Shown one piece after another: positions 23,329 through 32,213 of a stretch of DNA of 64,000 nt. The notes under the pieces were generated by a model. The model searched no databases. It was not told the origin of the DNA and worked only from the letters and a program-made list of their open reading frames with translations. This stretch comes from JADKHR01 sp041917295 (GTDB lineage: Bacteria; Elusimicrobiota; Elusimicrobia; FEN-1173). Made by a program: the position numbers and the translations under genes. Every line of letters starts with the position of its first letter. Position 1 is the stretch's first letter. Location: assembly GCA_041917295.1 (NCBI GenBank), contig JAYRXX010000075.1, positions 6,878-70,877 on the forward strand, in the 5' to 3' direction.

Positions 23329-24728
23329 GACTCAGGACGCGTTTCACCCTCGCCATCGGAGGAATGGTGAGCGTCCTTTTTCTCCTCTACACGACGGCCT
23401 TTCTAATCCTGGAGCACCGTCACCTTTCTTATGAAACGGAAAAAAATCACCGATTAAACACCAACCACTTGGCGCTGGCCTGCAACAACGCCCTCCTCAC
23501 CAAAGATGAATTGGGATTGGTGGATTTTTTGAACGAACTCAAGACGTCCCCGGATTTTCTCGAGGCCTATTGTTTAAAGAGCGACGGAAATCTCCTGATT
23601 CACAGCGATTTGAAATTAAAAAATAAAAACTTTGCCGTTGCGCCTCCTGCCGTCACGAATGAAAAAATCGTTCTCACCCGGGACTCACAATTGGTGTCGG
23701 CGTATGCCGCTCCCATTTTTCGCTTCAACCGATCGGTGGGCACAGCCTGGGTTTTCTACAAGGAGGAGGCCGTCCAACAACGACGTCGGATCCTCCTCCG
23801 CCAAACCGCCCACCGATTGGCTTGGCTCACGATGGGGGTTTTTGGGGTAGCCCTCGTTCTGTCTGCTTCCTTAGCCAAGGCGTTCACGCGGCCCATAAGC
23901 GAGGTTGTAGCCGGCACCCGACGGCTGGGTCGGGGTGAGTTGGACACGCGGGTGTGGGAAATGGGGCCAGGAGAGCTTGGGGATTTGGGCCGAGAATTCA
24001 ACACCATGGCTCAAAAACTCAAAGATCTGGAGACAATGAAAGACCACTTCATTCAAACAGTCTCCCACGACCTGCGAAATCCTTTGAGCGCCATCGCCAC
24101 CTCGGCCAACGTTCTCTTGTCGGACCAACTCCCAGCAACGTCCCTCCCTTTAGTGGAGGTCATCGAATCCAGCGCGGTTCGACTGCGCACCATGGTCAAC
24201 AACATCTTGGATGTCGCCAAAATGCGCGAAGGGCGCTTAACTTTTGAGCGAACCGTTTTTCCCGTGAACCAAATCTTGAAAGAACTGACCCGCCTCTACC
24301 TTCCCATGGCGAAAGAATCGGACAAAATTCTCCACTTAAATTTACCGGAAGACCTTCCTCCTTTGGACGCGGACGAGGAAAAAGTTTTACGTATTTTCCT
24401 AAACCTTCTCACCAACGCTTTCAAGTTTACCCGAGAAGGCGACACAATCACCATCGCGGCGTCCCCCGAGGGAGAGCGCCGGTTGGAGTTCCGGATCTCG
24501 GACACGGGTTTGGGTATTGATCCCGATCGCCAAGCAAATATCTTCCAGCCGTTTCGGTCCGTGGAAGGCGCCGCGAGCGGGGATCGTCATCGACAGGGGA
24601 CGGGATTGGGCCTCTCCATCGTTAAAACACTGGTGGAAGGCCACGGCGGCCGAATCCAACTCCAATCCATCCCGGGAAATGGCACGACGGTGGTCTTTAC
24701 CCTCCCCTGCCAGGCGCCCCCGCGATGA
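23325..24728 (+). CDS. Membrane sensor histidine kinase
   Basis: 467 residues: membrane helix 1 (about 9-29), an extracytoplasmic sensor domain (30-160), helix 2 (~166-186), HAMP (~186-238, 'TRPISEVVAGTRRLGRGEL'), HisKA with phospho-acceptor His248 in 'TVSHDLRNPLSAI', and HATPase (~350-460) with N box 'LNLLTNAFKF', G1 'SDTGLGI', G2 'GTGLGLSIVK'. All catalytic boxes are intact. It overlaps the TPR gene upstream and the response regulator downstream by four bases each, so it forms a cognate pair with the latter. The signal is unknown; the operon suggests envelope or secretion state. Confidence 0.93.
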   Translation: MRLRTRFTLAIGGMVSVLFLLYTTAFLILEHRHLSYETEKNHRLNTNHLALACNNALLTKDELGLVDFLNELKTSPDFLEAYCLKSDGNLLIHSDLKLKNKNFAVAPPAVTNEKIVLTRDSQLVSAYAAPIFRFNRSVGTAWVFYKEEAVQQRRRILLRQTAHRLAWLTMGVFGVALVLSASLAKAFTRPISEVVAGTRRLGRGELDTRVWEMGPGELGDLGREFNTMAQKLKDLETMKDHFIQTVSHDLRNPLSAIATSANVLLSDQLPATSLPLVEVIESSAVRLRTMVNNILDVAKMREGRLTFERTVFPVNQILKELTRLYLPMAKESDKILHLNLPEDLPPLDADEEKVLRIFLNLLTNAFKFTREGDTITIAASPEGERRLEFRISDTGLGIDPDRQANIFQPFRSVEGAASGDRHRQGTGLGLSIVKTLVEGHGGRIQLQSIPGNGTTVVFTLPCQAPPR

Positions 24729-25408
24729 ATAAACGTCTCTTGCTGGTGGAAGACGATCCTGGAATGCGCCGCCTGACCAAGGTCCTGTTGGAGCGGGTCG
24801 GCTATCGCGTCAAAGAAGCGGGGACCGCAGAAGAAGGGTTGGCGCTCATCCAAAAAGACAAACCGGACCTTTTAATATCGGACGTTCAATTGCCAGGAAT
24901 ATCCGGCGTCAAACTGTTGGAGATCCTCCGAGGAGAACCGGCCACAGCCGGCCTCCCAGTGATCCTCTTAACGGTGTTGGGAAAAAGTTTCGACAAAGTG
25001 CGGGGCTTTCAAACCGGGGCCGACGATTACGTCACCAAACCCTACGATCCCAAGGAATTTCTTGCCCGGGTGGAAGCCCTTCTGCGACGAGCGGGGACCG
25101 GGACCGCGCCTTCATCGATTTTGGAGTTGGAGGGGATCCGGATGGACCTTTCCAGCCGAGAGGTCCTTGTGGACCGAAAACCTATTTTCCTCCGGCGGAA
25201 AGAATTTGAACTTTTGGCGTTGTTCCTCAAACAACCCGGAAAACTCTTGACCCGGGAACACATCACCACGGTCCTGTGGAACGACGAAACCATTGTCACC
25301 GGCAACACCCTTTCCGTCCACATCAAAACCCTTCGCACCCAACTCGGCCCCCGCGGGAATCAGCTCCACACCCTCGTTGGCGAAGGATACCGTTTCGACC
25401 GTCGATAA
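24725..25408 (+). CDS. OmpR/PhoB-family response regulator
   Basis: 227 residues. The receiver domain (1-120) has the acidic pair 'EDD' (9-11), phospho-acceptor Asp53 in 'LISDVQLPG', the Thr in 'ILLTVLG' and the conserved Lys in 'DDYVTKPYDP'. The C-terminal winged helix (about 130-225) has 'LRRKEFELLALFLKQPGKLLTREHI' features and ends 'LVGEGYRFDRR'. It is the DNA-binding partner of the preceding kinase. It closes the five-gene operon; a MITE-like element starts 72 bases after its stop. Confidence 0.94.
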   Translation: MNKRLLLVEDDPGMRRLTKVLLERVGYRVKEAGTAEEGLALIQKDKPDLLISDVQLPGISGVKLLEILRGEPATAGLPVILLTVLGKSFDKVRGFQTGADDYVTKPYDPKEFLARVEALLRRAGTGTAPSSILELEGIRMDLSSREVLVDRKPIFLRRKEFELLALFLKQPGKLLTREHITTVLWNDETIVTGNTLSVHIKTLRTQLGPRGNQLHTLVGEGYRFDRR

Positions 25409-25468
25409 TGTGTGGAACAGAATTTCCCAGCCCTTGTCGACGAAATAGACCGGTGGACTGAACTTTTT

Positions 25469-25623
25469 GGGCTAACTGCAATGCGGTTCAAATAAGGATT
25501 GTCTCCCCGGCGAAGGCCGGGACCCAGTCTGTAAAGTTTTTTCTTATCAACATGTTTTAATTACTAGATGCCGGCCTTCGCCGGCATGACGGGCTTATTT
25601 GAACCGCATTGGGGCTAACTGCA
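25469..25623. mobile_element. MITE-like element with 17-bp terminal inverted repeats and flanking direct repeats
   Basis: The element body is 25480-25610 (131 bp). Its ends, AATGCGGTTCAAATAAG (25480-25496) and CTTATTTGAACCGCATT (25594-25610), are exact inverse complements. Inside are CCCCGGCGAAGGCCGGG (25505-25521) and GCCGGCCTTCGCCGGC (25570-25585), REP-like palindromes. The 12-base word GGGCTAACTGCA occurs on both flanks (25469-25480 and 25612-25623), as expected of a target-site duplication. It carries no ORF and would need a transposase acting in trans. Confidence 0.75.
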
Positions 25624-25671
25624 CAGTCTCAGAACCATCGACGGATGTCAGTGGAATCGAAGGAATTCGGT

Positions 25672-26367
25672 TTATCGGACCACGGAGATTTTGAGGCGGG
25701 AATGGGTCACGGCGCCGCTTTGGTGGGATTCGACCACCCCAAAATAGGTGCCGCTGGCGATGGGGCCGGTCCAGGCGTATTCGTACGGCGTGCCGGAACC
25801 GGCGGACGGAACAGGACGAAGCTCCCCGGTTTCCACCAGTTGACCGGACACATCGTAGATTTTTACTGTGGCTCGGTCCGTATCCGCCAGTTGGGCTCGG
25901 ATCACCGGCGCCGTTCCCCCCACCGCGGGGTTGGGATACGAATACACCTGCCCCGCGGCGGGGCCCGGCCCCTGGAGGTCTCCCGAAACCGTCGGGGTGG
26001 ACAAAGCGGACTCGTTTCCCGCCCCATCCACCCCAGTAATCTGATATCTCTTGTTTCCATCTGGAACATCTTTGTCAATAAAGGGCGCCCGTTCTACCTC
26101 GGCAATCAACAGGCCGTCGCGATAGACGCGGTACCCGACAACCCCCGTAACAGCGTCGATGGACTCATCCCAGTCCAGAATCGCGTTGTGCCCGACCATG
26201 CGGACTTCCAATCCCCGGGGAACCGTCGGCGCCTCAAGATCGACAATGGGCTGAATCTCCAGCTTAGAAGGGAAAGATTCCAGCCCGTAACAAACAAGGG
26301 AAGCGGGCCAAACAATCATAAAAGCTATGATTTTCTTGAAATTTGACATAGAGCCCGCGTTTTTCAT
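25672..26367 (-). CDS. Secreted FN3/FlgD-like protein
   Basis: 231 residues from ATG 26367 (GGTGGGGAC upstream; ATG 26349 is an alternative). A signal peptide ('FKKIIAFMIVWPASLVCYG') is followed by a fibronectin-III-like domain (about 40-125: 'GLEVRMVGHNAILDWDES', 'VGYRVYRDG', 'YQITGVDGAGNES') and a FlgD-like/type A-like C-terminal module (about 135-231: 'VYSYPNP', 'ATVKIYDVSGQLVETG', 'YAWTGPIASGTYF', 'LKISVVR'). It is predicted to be exported and surface-bound through this tail, perhaps by the PorV-type machinery encoded nearby. Its last 131 bases are duplicated at 17864-17994. It is read alone on the minus strand, divergent from the permease operon. Confidence 0.75.
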   Translation of the reverse strand: MKNAGSMSNFKKIIAFMIVWPASLVCYGLESFPSKLEIQPIVDLEAPTVPRGLEVRMVGHNAILDWDESIDAVTGVVGYRVYRDGLLIAEVERAPFIDKDVPDGNKRYQITGVDGAGNESALSTPTVSGDLQGPGPAAGQVYSYPNPAVGGTAPVIRAQLADTDRATVKIYDVSGQLVETGELRPVPSAGSGTPYEYAWTGPIASGTYFGVVESHQSGAVTHSRLKISVVR

Positions 26368-26438
26368 TGTCCCCACCCCCGTTTATTCCCTTCACCCAGA
26401 TCTGTTGCGACAACTATGCCAAAAATGGCGCTTTTACC

Positions 26439-26466
26439 TTGACAGTGTGGGTGCATTTGGTAATAT
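26439..26466 (+). promoter_or_regulatory. Predicted sigma70-type promoter of the permease-acyltransferase operon
   Basis: TTGACA (26439-26444) is a perfect -35; a 16-base spacer leads to TAATAT (26461-26466). Transcription would start near 26473 and give an ~80-base leader before the permease ATG. That leader contains the hairpin described next. Confidence 0.7.
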
Positions 26467-26503
26467 TCATCCCGTGTGACCTACAATAGGCGATAGACGG
26501 CGT

Positions 26504-26539
26504 CGTCTCGCTCGATAAAAGAGCGAGGCGTTTTTTTTT
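26504..26539 (+). terminator. Intrinsic-terminator-like hairpin in the permease leader
   Basis: The arms CGTCTCGCTC (26504-26513) and GAGCGAGGCG (26521-26530) pair over ten bases with one G-U, loop GATAAAA, and are followed directly by nine Ts (26531-26539). It lies between the predicted promoter and the ribosome site (GGGGAG, 26540-26545), so it could end transcription early and act as an attenuator of the whole operon. Confidence 0.65.
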
Positions 26540-26552
26540 GGGGAGTTACTGC

Positions 26553-28517
26553 ATGTTGAAAAAAGTTATGAATTGGGTCTATGGCCCACCGAAAAATCCA
26601 CTGAATCCCCATGTTTTCCACAACGTCTCTTTAATCGCTTTTTTTGCATGGGTGGGGCTGGGGGCGGACGGGCTCAGCTCGTCCTGTTACGGCCCGGAAG
26701 AAGCGTTTCGCGCCCTGGGACAATATACCCATCTCGCCATTCCCCTGGCCCTGGCGGTGGCCGCCACGGTTTTCATTCTTTCGGCCAGTTATTCCCAGAT
26801 CATCGACGCGTTCCCCTCCGGCGGCGGAGGATACCTGGTGGCCACAAAACTCATCGGCCCCATTCCGGGGTTGGTTTCCGGGTCGGCTTTGTTGGTGGAC
26901 TACATTTTAACCGTGGCCATCTCCATCGCATCGGGCGCGGACGCCATTTTCAGCTTCCTCCCGGCCGGGGCTTTGCCTTACAAATTCGTCGTCTCGCTCC
27001 TGTGTTTGGGTCTACTTATGGGGTTAAACCTGCGGGGAGTGAAAGAATCCATCCTTGTGTTAACCCCCATTTTTATCGTCTTTTTGGTGACCCACATGAT
27101 CGTGATCGGGTCCGGTATTTTTTCCCACGGCAACGAATTGCCCACCCTGGTGGCCGATACCTGGACCGAAACCCGCGAAGGGATCGGCTCCATCGGATTG
27201 TTGGCCATGGGAGGAATTTTCTTGCGGGCCTTCTGCCTGGGGGGCGGGACCTTTACCGGCATTGAGGCCGTGTCCAACGGATTGCAAATTTTGCGGGAAC
27301 CCCGGGCCGCCACGGGCAAACGTACCATGAAATACATGGCCATTTCCCTCGCCCTCACGGCGGGAGGAATTTTAGTGGCTTATGTGTTGAACAATATCCA
27401 GCATGTGGAAGGCAGAACCATGAACGCGGTTTTAATTCAGACCATCGCGGAAAATTGGCCCGGCGGTAAAATCTTTCTGCTCATCACCCTCCTTTCCGAA
27501 GGGGCTCTGCTGTTCGTGGCCGCCCAGGCGGGCTTTCTGGCCGGACCGCGCACTATGTCCAACATGGCCGTGGACAACTGGTTGCCCCGCCGCCTCACCA
27601 ACTTGTCGGACCGGCTGGTCATTAAGGACGGCGTTATCTTTATCGGTCTTTCGGCCCTGGCCATGCTTCTTTACACGAAAGGGTCCGTTCGCATCCTGGT
27701 GGTGATGTATTCGATCAACGTGTTCCTCACTTTTTCGTTATCCCAATACGGCATGGTCCGCCATTGGCTCAAAAACCGCGAACCCGGCTGGAAAAAGAAA
27801 TTCTCCATCAGCTTGCTCAGTTTGGGCCTGACCGCCGGCGTGTTGGTGGTCACATCCATCATCAAATTCCAAGAGGGCGGGTGGGTGACTTTGGTCATCA
27901 CGGGGGCCCTGATTACCTTTTGTCTGTGGGTCCACGCCCACTACCGGGACACCGCCAAAGCCCTCCGCCATTTGGACGACATTTTGACCCACCTCCCCCT
28001 GCCGGAAGAAGCCCCTGAAACCAAAAAACAAACCTCCAAACCCACGGCGGTGCTTTTGGTCAATAGCTATAATGGGATGGGCATTCACTCTTTGTTGTCG
28101 ATTCACCGACTGTTCCCGGGCCACTTCAAAAACTTCGTGTTCGTGTCCGTGGGTGTGATCGACTCGGACCGGTTCAAGGGCAAAGCGGAAATCGACAACT
28201 TGCAAAATTCCGTTCAAGCGGACTTGGATAAATACGTACAATTGTCCCAACGAATGGGGCTTTACGCCGAGTCGAAGCTGATTTTGGAAACCGACGTGAT
28301 TGAAGGTCTCGAACGCGTCTGCGAACAGGTGGCCCAGGAATGGCCCAAACGGGTTTTCTTCATGGGCCAGTTGGCTTTTGAGGGCGAAACGTTTTGGACT
28401 CGGTTTTTGCACAACCGCACGTCGTTTGTCTTGCAACGCCGGTTGTTGTTTAACGGCCAGCAGGCGGTGATCTTGCCGATCCGTGTTCGGCTCAAACCCA
28501 TTTCGTTACCGAAATAA
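26553..28517 (+). CDS. APC-superfamily amino-acid permease with long cytoplasmic tail
   Basis: 654 residues from ATG 26553 (GGGGAG site, eight bases away). About twelve membrane helices cover residues ~25-475, with APC features 'VGLGADGLSSSCYGPEEAF' near the start, 'YSQIIDAFPSGGGGYLVA', 'LLVDYILTVAISIASGADAIF' and 'MGLNLRGVKES'. A ~170-residue cytoplasmic tail follows ('TAVLLVNSYNGMGIHSLLSI', 'FVFVSVGVIDSDRFKGKAEI') that looks like an alpha/beta regulatory domain. APC carriers take up amino acids or similar cations; the substrate is unknown. It is the first gene of a six-gene forward operon that also encodes an N-acyltransferase, so amino-acid supply to that enzyme is an attractive guess. Confidence 0.85.
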   Translation: MLKKVMNWVYGPPKNPLNPHVFHNVSLIAFFAWVGLGADGLSSSCYGPEEAFRALGQYTHLAIPLALAVAATVFILSASYSQIIDAFPSGGGGYLVATKLIGPIPGLVSGSALLVDYILTVAISIASGADAIFSFLPAGALPYKFVVSLLCLGLLMGLNLRGVKESILVLTPIFIVFLVTHMIVIGSGIFSHGNELPTLVADTWTETREGIGSIGLLAMGGIFLRAFCLGGGTFTGIEAVSNGLQILREPRAATGKRTMKYMAISLALTAGGILVAYVLNNIQHVEGRTMNAVLIQTIAENWPGGKIFLLITLLSEGALLFVAAQAGFLAGPRTMSNMAVDNWLPRRLTNLSDRLVIKDGVIFIGLSALAMLLYTKGSVRILVVMYSINVFLTFSLSQYGMVRHWLKNREPGWKKKFSISLLSLGLTAGVLVVTSIIKFQEGGWVTLVITGALITFCLWVHAHYRDTAKALRHLDDILTHLPLPEEAPETKKQTSKPTAVLLVNSYNGMGIHSLLSIHRLFPGHFKNFVFVSVGVIDSDRFKGKAEIDNLQNSVQADLDKYVQLSQRMGLYAESKLILETDVIEGLERVCEQVAQEWPKRVFFMGQLAFEGETFWTRFLHNRTSFVLQRRLLFNGQQAVILPIRVRLKPISLPK

Positions 28518-28534
28518 CTTTATTGGAGGCCCGC

Positions 28535-30358
28535 GTGGACAACGATACAGAGGATGTGATCCAAATTTCATCTGTGAAATTCCTGGCGGGGTGCGCCTTG
28601 GCCGCCGTTGGGGTCCTTGTGGCGGGGACCTTGTCGCCGTTGCCATCGTCGTGGCTGGCCGGGGAAGTGCTTCTCACGGTGTTGGCCCTGTTCGTGTTCG
28701 GCTCCATCAAATACCGCATCGACAAAAATGCCCTCACCTTCGGCGCCGGGCTGGTCATCACCGCCACCTTTTGGCCGATCTGGAAAGCGAAATGGGAAGC
28801 CGCAGGCGGAGCCGCCCGGGGAGCCTGGGCCGATCACGTTTTTCAAACGGCTCAAACGTATTTGCTGTCGTTGCACGGCTGGGACAAACTGGTTCACGCC
28901 GACACCATGCTGTTCATTTTGGGTCTCACATTTTTTGTGGCGGCCATCGCCCAAACCCGTTTGCTGGAAACGGTGAGTTTTCTGGTTTTGGACACCACCA
29001 ACGGCCGGTTGGTGCCCACGGTGGCGGCGTTAACGGCCCTCGTTTCCTTGGCGTCGGGCGTGTTGGACGGCGTGTCCATGATCGGGTTGATGATTCGAAC
29101 ACTGGTCATTCTTCTCTTCTTGGCCCGATCCAAAAACGAGCATGTGATTTACGCGGTCATGGTCTCAACGATTGTAACCACCGTTTGCGGCATGTGGTTG
29201 GCGTATGGGGAACCCCCGAATTTGATCATGAAGTCCAACCTCCATCCCCATTTGGACAACGCGTTCTTTCTTCGTTATTGCGCCCCCGCCGCCTTGGGAA
29301 GTTATTTGATCGTGTTCTGGAACGTTCGAAAACGCTTGGCGGGAAAAACCGTTGATCTGGCCCGCCTGGACATTTTGGATCGGCACACGGCGGACGTCCG
29401 CTATCTGCAAGCGGCCAAACACGGAAAAATGTGGACCGCCCTGGAATTCGCGGAGGCCCACCGAACCGCGATCGGCGCGAAATACGATGACGTGGCCAAA
29501 CGAATCCGGCAGGGGGTCCCCTTGGGGGAGGCGCTTGTCAACGAGCACGTCCCCGTCGACAAACGGGTGCCCCTTCTGGCGGAATATTTAGACGAATCCT
29601 TGGCTCAGGACCTGGACAACTACTACGTTCACACCTACGGGCGAAATGACCACAAAGCCGACGAATCGGCCAAACGGTTGGGCGACACACTGGACGCCAC
29701 CCGCCGCCGCCGTCGAACCGCCCAAACCGTGGGGTTATTGTCCTTTGTTCCGTTTATCGGCCTTCTCATCGCCCACGCGGTGAACCACGACGTTCCTTTG
29801 TTCCTCGCGTCGTTCGGCGGTTTTTTCGTGGCGTTTCTGGGCGTGGTGTCGGCGAAAAAAATCCGGGGATTGGCCCTTCGTGAAGCGGCCCACGAGTTTA
29901 AGGAATACCTGTTTCTTCTGCCGCTCTTTTTATCCATCACCCTTCTTCAAAAAACTGGGTTTTTCGACCAGGTGGCGTCTTTCATTCAGTCGGGCGTGGA
30001 AGAACATGGAAAAATTCCGTTGGCGATGGGACAGTTCTTTTTCGCCACATTTTTGTCGGCGTTATTGGATAATAACGTGGTGGCGGATTTTCTGGGCCGG
30101 GCCCTTAAAAATCTGGACGTGCTGTTGATCCACCTCTTCGCCACCGCCCAAATCGCCGGGTACGCGTTGGGAGGTTGTTGGACTCATATCGGATCCGCCC
30201 AGTCGGTGGTGGCCTATTCGTTCATTCGTAAAGAAATCGATGGAAAATTCACCCCGTTTCAGTGGATCAAGGCCATGACGCCCGTCATTATTGAGATCGC
30301 GATATTCTTAACCCTGGTCATCTTCGTGGAAGCCAAACTGGCACATTGGCTGCACTGA
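28535..30358 (+). CDS. NhaD/ion-transporter-superfamily membrane protein
   Basis: 607 residues. GTG 28535 is chosen because GGAGG lies five bases upstream; the TTG at 28523 overlaps that site. Eleven or so membrane helices are interrupted by a soluble insert at about residues 270-400 ('LDILDRHTADVRYLQAAKHGK', 'IRQGVPLGEALVNEHVP'). Ion-transporter motifs include 'ETVSFLVLDTTNG', 'ASGVLDGVSMIGLMIRT', 'WLAYGEPPNLIMKSN' and 'LSALLDNNVVADFLG', the last two typical of NhaD/ArsB-type carriers. Na+/H+ exchange is the usual activity. It is 17 bases after the permease and overlaps the acyltransferase start by one base (TGATG). Confidence 0.8.
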   Translation: MDNDTEDVIQISSVKFLAGCALAAVGVLVAGTLSPLPSSWLAGEVLLTVLALFVFGSIKYRIDKNALTFGAGLVITATFWPIWKAKWEAAGGAARGAWADHVFQTAQTYLLSLHGWDKLVHADTMLFILGLTFFVAAIAQTRLLETVSFLVLDTTNGRLVPTVAALTALVSLASGVLDGVSMIGLMIRTLVILLFLARSKNEHVIYAVMVSTIVTTVCGMWLAYGEPPNLIMKSNLHPHLDNAFFLRYCAPAALGSYLIVFWNVRKRLAGKTVDLARLDILDRHTADVRYLQAAKHGKMWTALEFAEAHRTAIGAKYDDVAKRIRQGVPLGEALVNEHVPVDKRVPLLAEYLDESLAQDLDNYYVHTYGRNDHKADESAKRLGDTLDATRRRRRTAQTVGLLSFVPFIGLLIAHAVNHDVPLFLASFGGFFVAFLGVVSAKKIRGLALREAAHEFKEYLFLLPLFLSITLLQKTGFFDQVASFIQSGVEEHGKIPLAMGQFFFATFLSALLDNNVVADFLGRALKNLDVLLIHLFATAQIAGYALGGCWTHIGSAQSVVAYSFIRKEIDGKFTPFQWIKAMTPVIIEIAIFLTLVIFVEAKLAHWLH

Positions 30359-31092
30359 TGGAAGAACGATCGAAAGTGGGAGGGGTGGGATTTCGGTTGG
30401 GCGGGTTTCAGTTTTCAGCGGCGGTCACCGACCGAATGATCGACGATGTTTTCCGGCTTCGGTATCAATCTTACGTCCAAGATTATAAAATGGCTCCGGC
30501 CGCTGATTTCCCGGACCAAAAACACGCGGACCCCTACGACGCCCACGCCCTTCATGCCCTCGCCCAAGACGCGAAAGGGCAAGCCGTGGGCACCGTGCGA
30601 ATGGTGCTTAATTCACCCGCGGGGTTCCAATGTTTGGACGCGGCCGCCCCGGAACACCGCGCCAAACTGGGCGGATCCAAAAAAATCGTTGAAATTTCCC
30701 GTCTGGCCTTGGCCCAACCGTTCGCGGGAGCCTACGGAGATGTCTGGTCGGCCCTCTTGTCGGTTCCCCTTCCGCCGATGCCCGCGCCGGTCGAACCTTA
30801 CACCCCGCGCGATCGACGGCGGGGAGCCGTGATTTTATTGGGTCTGTTTCGGATGGTGTATCGACTAAGCCAACGATTGCGCATTACCGGCTGGTGTTTT
30901 ATGGCCCATCCCTCCGTGGCCGCTGTTTACACCCGCCACGGAGCCCCCATGCACGCCCTGGGCCCGGTGGTGGCCTCCCTGGGCCAACGGGCCGCCCACC
31001 TGGTGCGGTTCCAAGAAATGGAACGATACCTATTCGATTTCAACCGCATCCGAGCGGTGGCCATGGATCTCAAGAGCTACAATCAATCTTGA
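30358..31092 (+). CDS. FeeM/exosortase-associated-type N-acyltransferase (GNAT fold)
   Basis: 244 residues. The start at ATG 30358 overlaps the previous stop; there is no Shine-Dalgarno site, consistent with coupling. Motifs of the autoinducer-synthase-like/N-acyl-amino-acid synthase group are present: 'VFRLRYQSYVQDYKM' near the N-terminus, 'AVGTVRMVLNSPAGFQCL', 'KIVEISRLAL' and 'CFMAHPSVAAVYTRHGAPMHALG'. Members move a fatty-acyl group from acyl carrier protein to an amino-acid amine or related nucleophile. It is homologous to the N-terminal half of the gene at 41.9 kb, so the locus has two such enzymes. Its product is unknown. Confidence 0.78.
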   Translation: MEERSKVGGVGFRLGGFQFSAAVTDRMIDDVFRLRYQSYVQDYKMAPAADFPDQKHADPYDAHALHALAQDAKGQAVGTVRMVLNSPAGFQCLDAAAPEHRAKLGGSKKIVEISRLALAQPFAGAYGDVWSALLSVPLPPMPAPVEPYTPRDRRRGAVILLGLFRMVYRLSQRLRITGWCFMAHPSVAAVYTRHGAPMHALGPVVASLGQRAAHLVRFQEMERYLFDFNRIRAVAMDLKSYNQS

Positions 31093-31122
31093 CATCGTTG
31101 GGTTTTCGAACAAGAATTGGGC

Positions 31123-32151
31123 ATGCTCTTGTTCTCTCCGGCCCAGATCGTCTTGATCTCCATCGCCCATCTTCTTAAATCCCAAACATTGGGTCGCACC
31201 CCGGAACCGTCTTCTCCGTCGCCCCTTCGCGACGGATCGTCTGTCCTTACGGATGACCAGCGGGCCGTCTCCGACTACGCCCGCGCGATGGAAACAAAAA
31301 TGGCTCTCTTGTATGCCGCCGTCTTGGACGTTATCCACCGAACCCGCCCTCCTGGAAACGGGGGACGCGCCCTGGACGTGGCCTGCGGACCGGGCCATTT
31401 AGCCATCGATCTGGCCCGCCACATGGGCTACGATCAGGTTTTGGGCGTGGACTTATCCGAGCCCATGATCCGTGCCGCTGAAATCAACGCCAAACAGCGA
31501 GGAGTCGCTGACCGCGTCCGATTTCAGATGGATGACGCCACACGGTTATCGTCCCTTCCCGACAACCATTTTGATTTTTCGGCCATCACTTTCGCCGCGC
31601 ACCATTTTGACAAGATCGATAGCGTACGCCGAATACTCCTGTCTCTGGAGCGGGTGACCCGGCCGGAGGGGATTGTGTTTTTGTTTGATGTGATTCGATT
31701 AAAAACCCGCCGGAACACCGAACGTTACATCCGTGTTCTCGGAGATGATTATTCCCAAAGGGGTCTCCGATTCTTTCTTGACGATTTTCGCAATTCCATG
31801 TACGCCGCCTTCACCTGCGGGGAATTAAAAACCGCCGTTCCCACCGATTCTCGCCGATCGTGGATCCATTGGACACCCCGATTTGTCCCGTCCATGCAGA
31901 TCCTGATCGGGTTGCCCGTTGGACGTAAAAAAGTCTTCCTGCGCCCTTTCTTTAAAAAGAATCCGTTACTGGAAGAATGGACGCCCCACTGGAAAAAAAC
32001 ACTGGGGCCCCGGTGGATCCGCCAAACTTTATTGGAGGGGGCCCTCAACAAAATGACCCTGGCGACTGGAAAAACAGATCATCTTATAAGCGAGCCCTTA
32101 CACTCCATCCCGGCAAACCCGATTACGACTTCGGAAAGGTTTTTTTTTTGA
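31123..32151 (+). CDS. Class I SAM-dependent methyltransferase
   Basis: 342 residues from ATG 31123 (a TTG two codons earlier is possible). The SAM core includes 'RALDVACGPGHLAIDLA' (about residues 83-99), 'VLGVDLSEPMIRAAE', 'FDFSAITFAAHHFD' and 'RVTRPEGIVFLFDVIRL'. It is paralogous to the methyltransferase at 18.3 kb. The last codons read through a ten-T run (32140-32149) ending in TGA. It is 30 bases after the acyltransferase and belongs to the same operon; methylation of the acylated product is a reasonable guess. Confidence 0.85.
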   Translation: MLLFSPAQIVLISIAHLLKSQTLGRTPEPSSPSPLRDGSSVLTDDQRAVSDYARAMETKMALLYAAVLDVIHRTRPPGNGGRALDVACGPGHLAIDLARHMGYDQVLGVDLSEPMIRAAEINAKQRGVADRVRFQMDDATRLSSLPDNHFDFSAITFAAHHFDKIDSVRRILLSLERVTRPEGIVFLFDVIRLKTRRNTERYIRVLGDDYSQRGLRFFLDDFRNSMYAAFTCGELKTAVPTDSRRSWIHWTPRFVPSMQILIGLPVGRKKVFLRPFFKKNPLLEEWTPHWKKTLGPRWIRQTLLEGALNKMTLATGKTDHLISEPLHSIPANPITTSERFFF

Positions 32152-32213
32152 AAAATTTGATCCTCTGGAAAAAAGACCCTCCCGCCCCTTCAAAACAAGT
32201 GGAGGGTCCGTTG

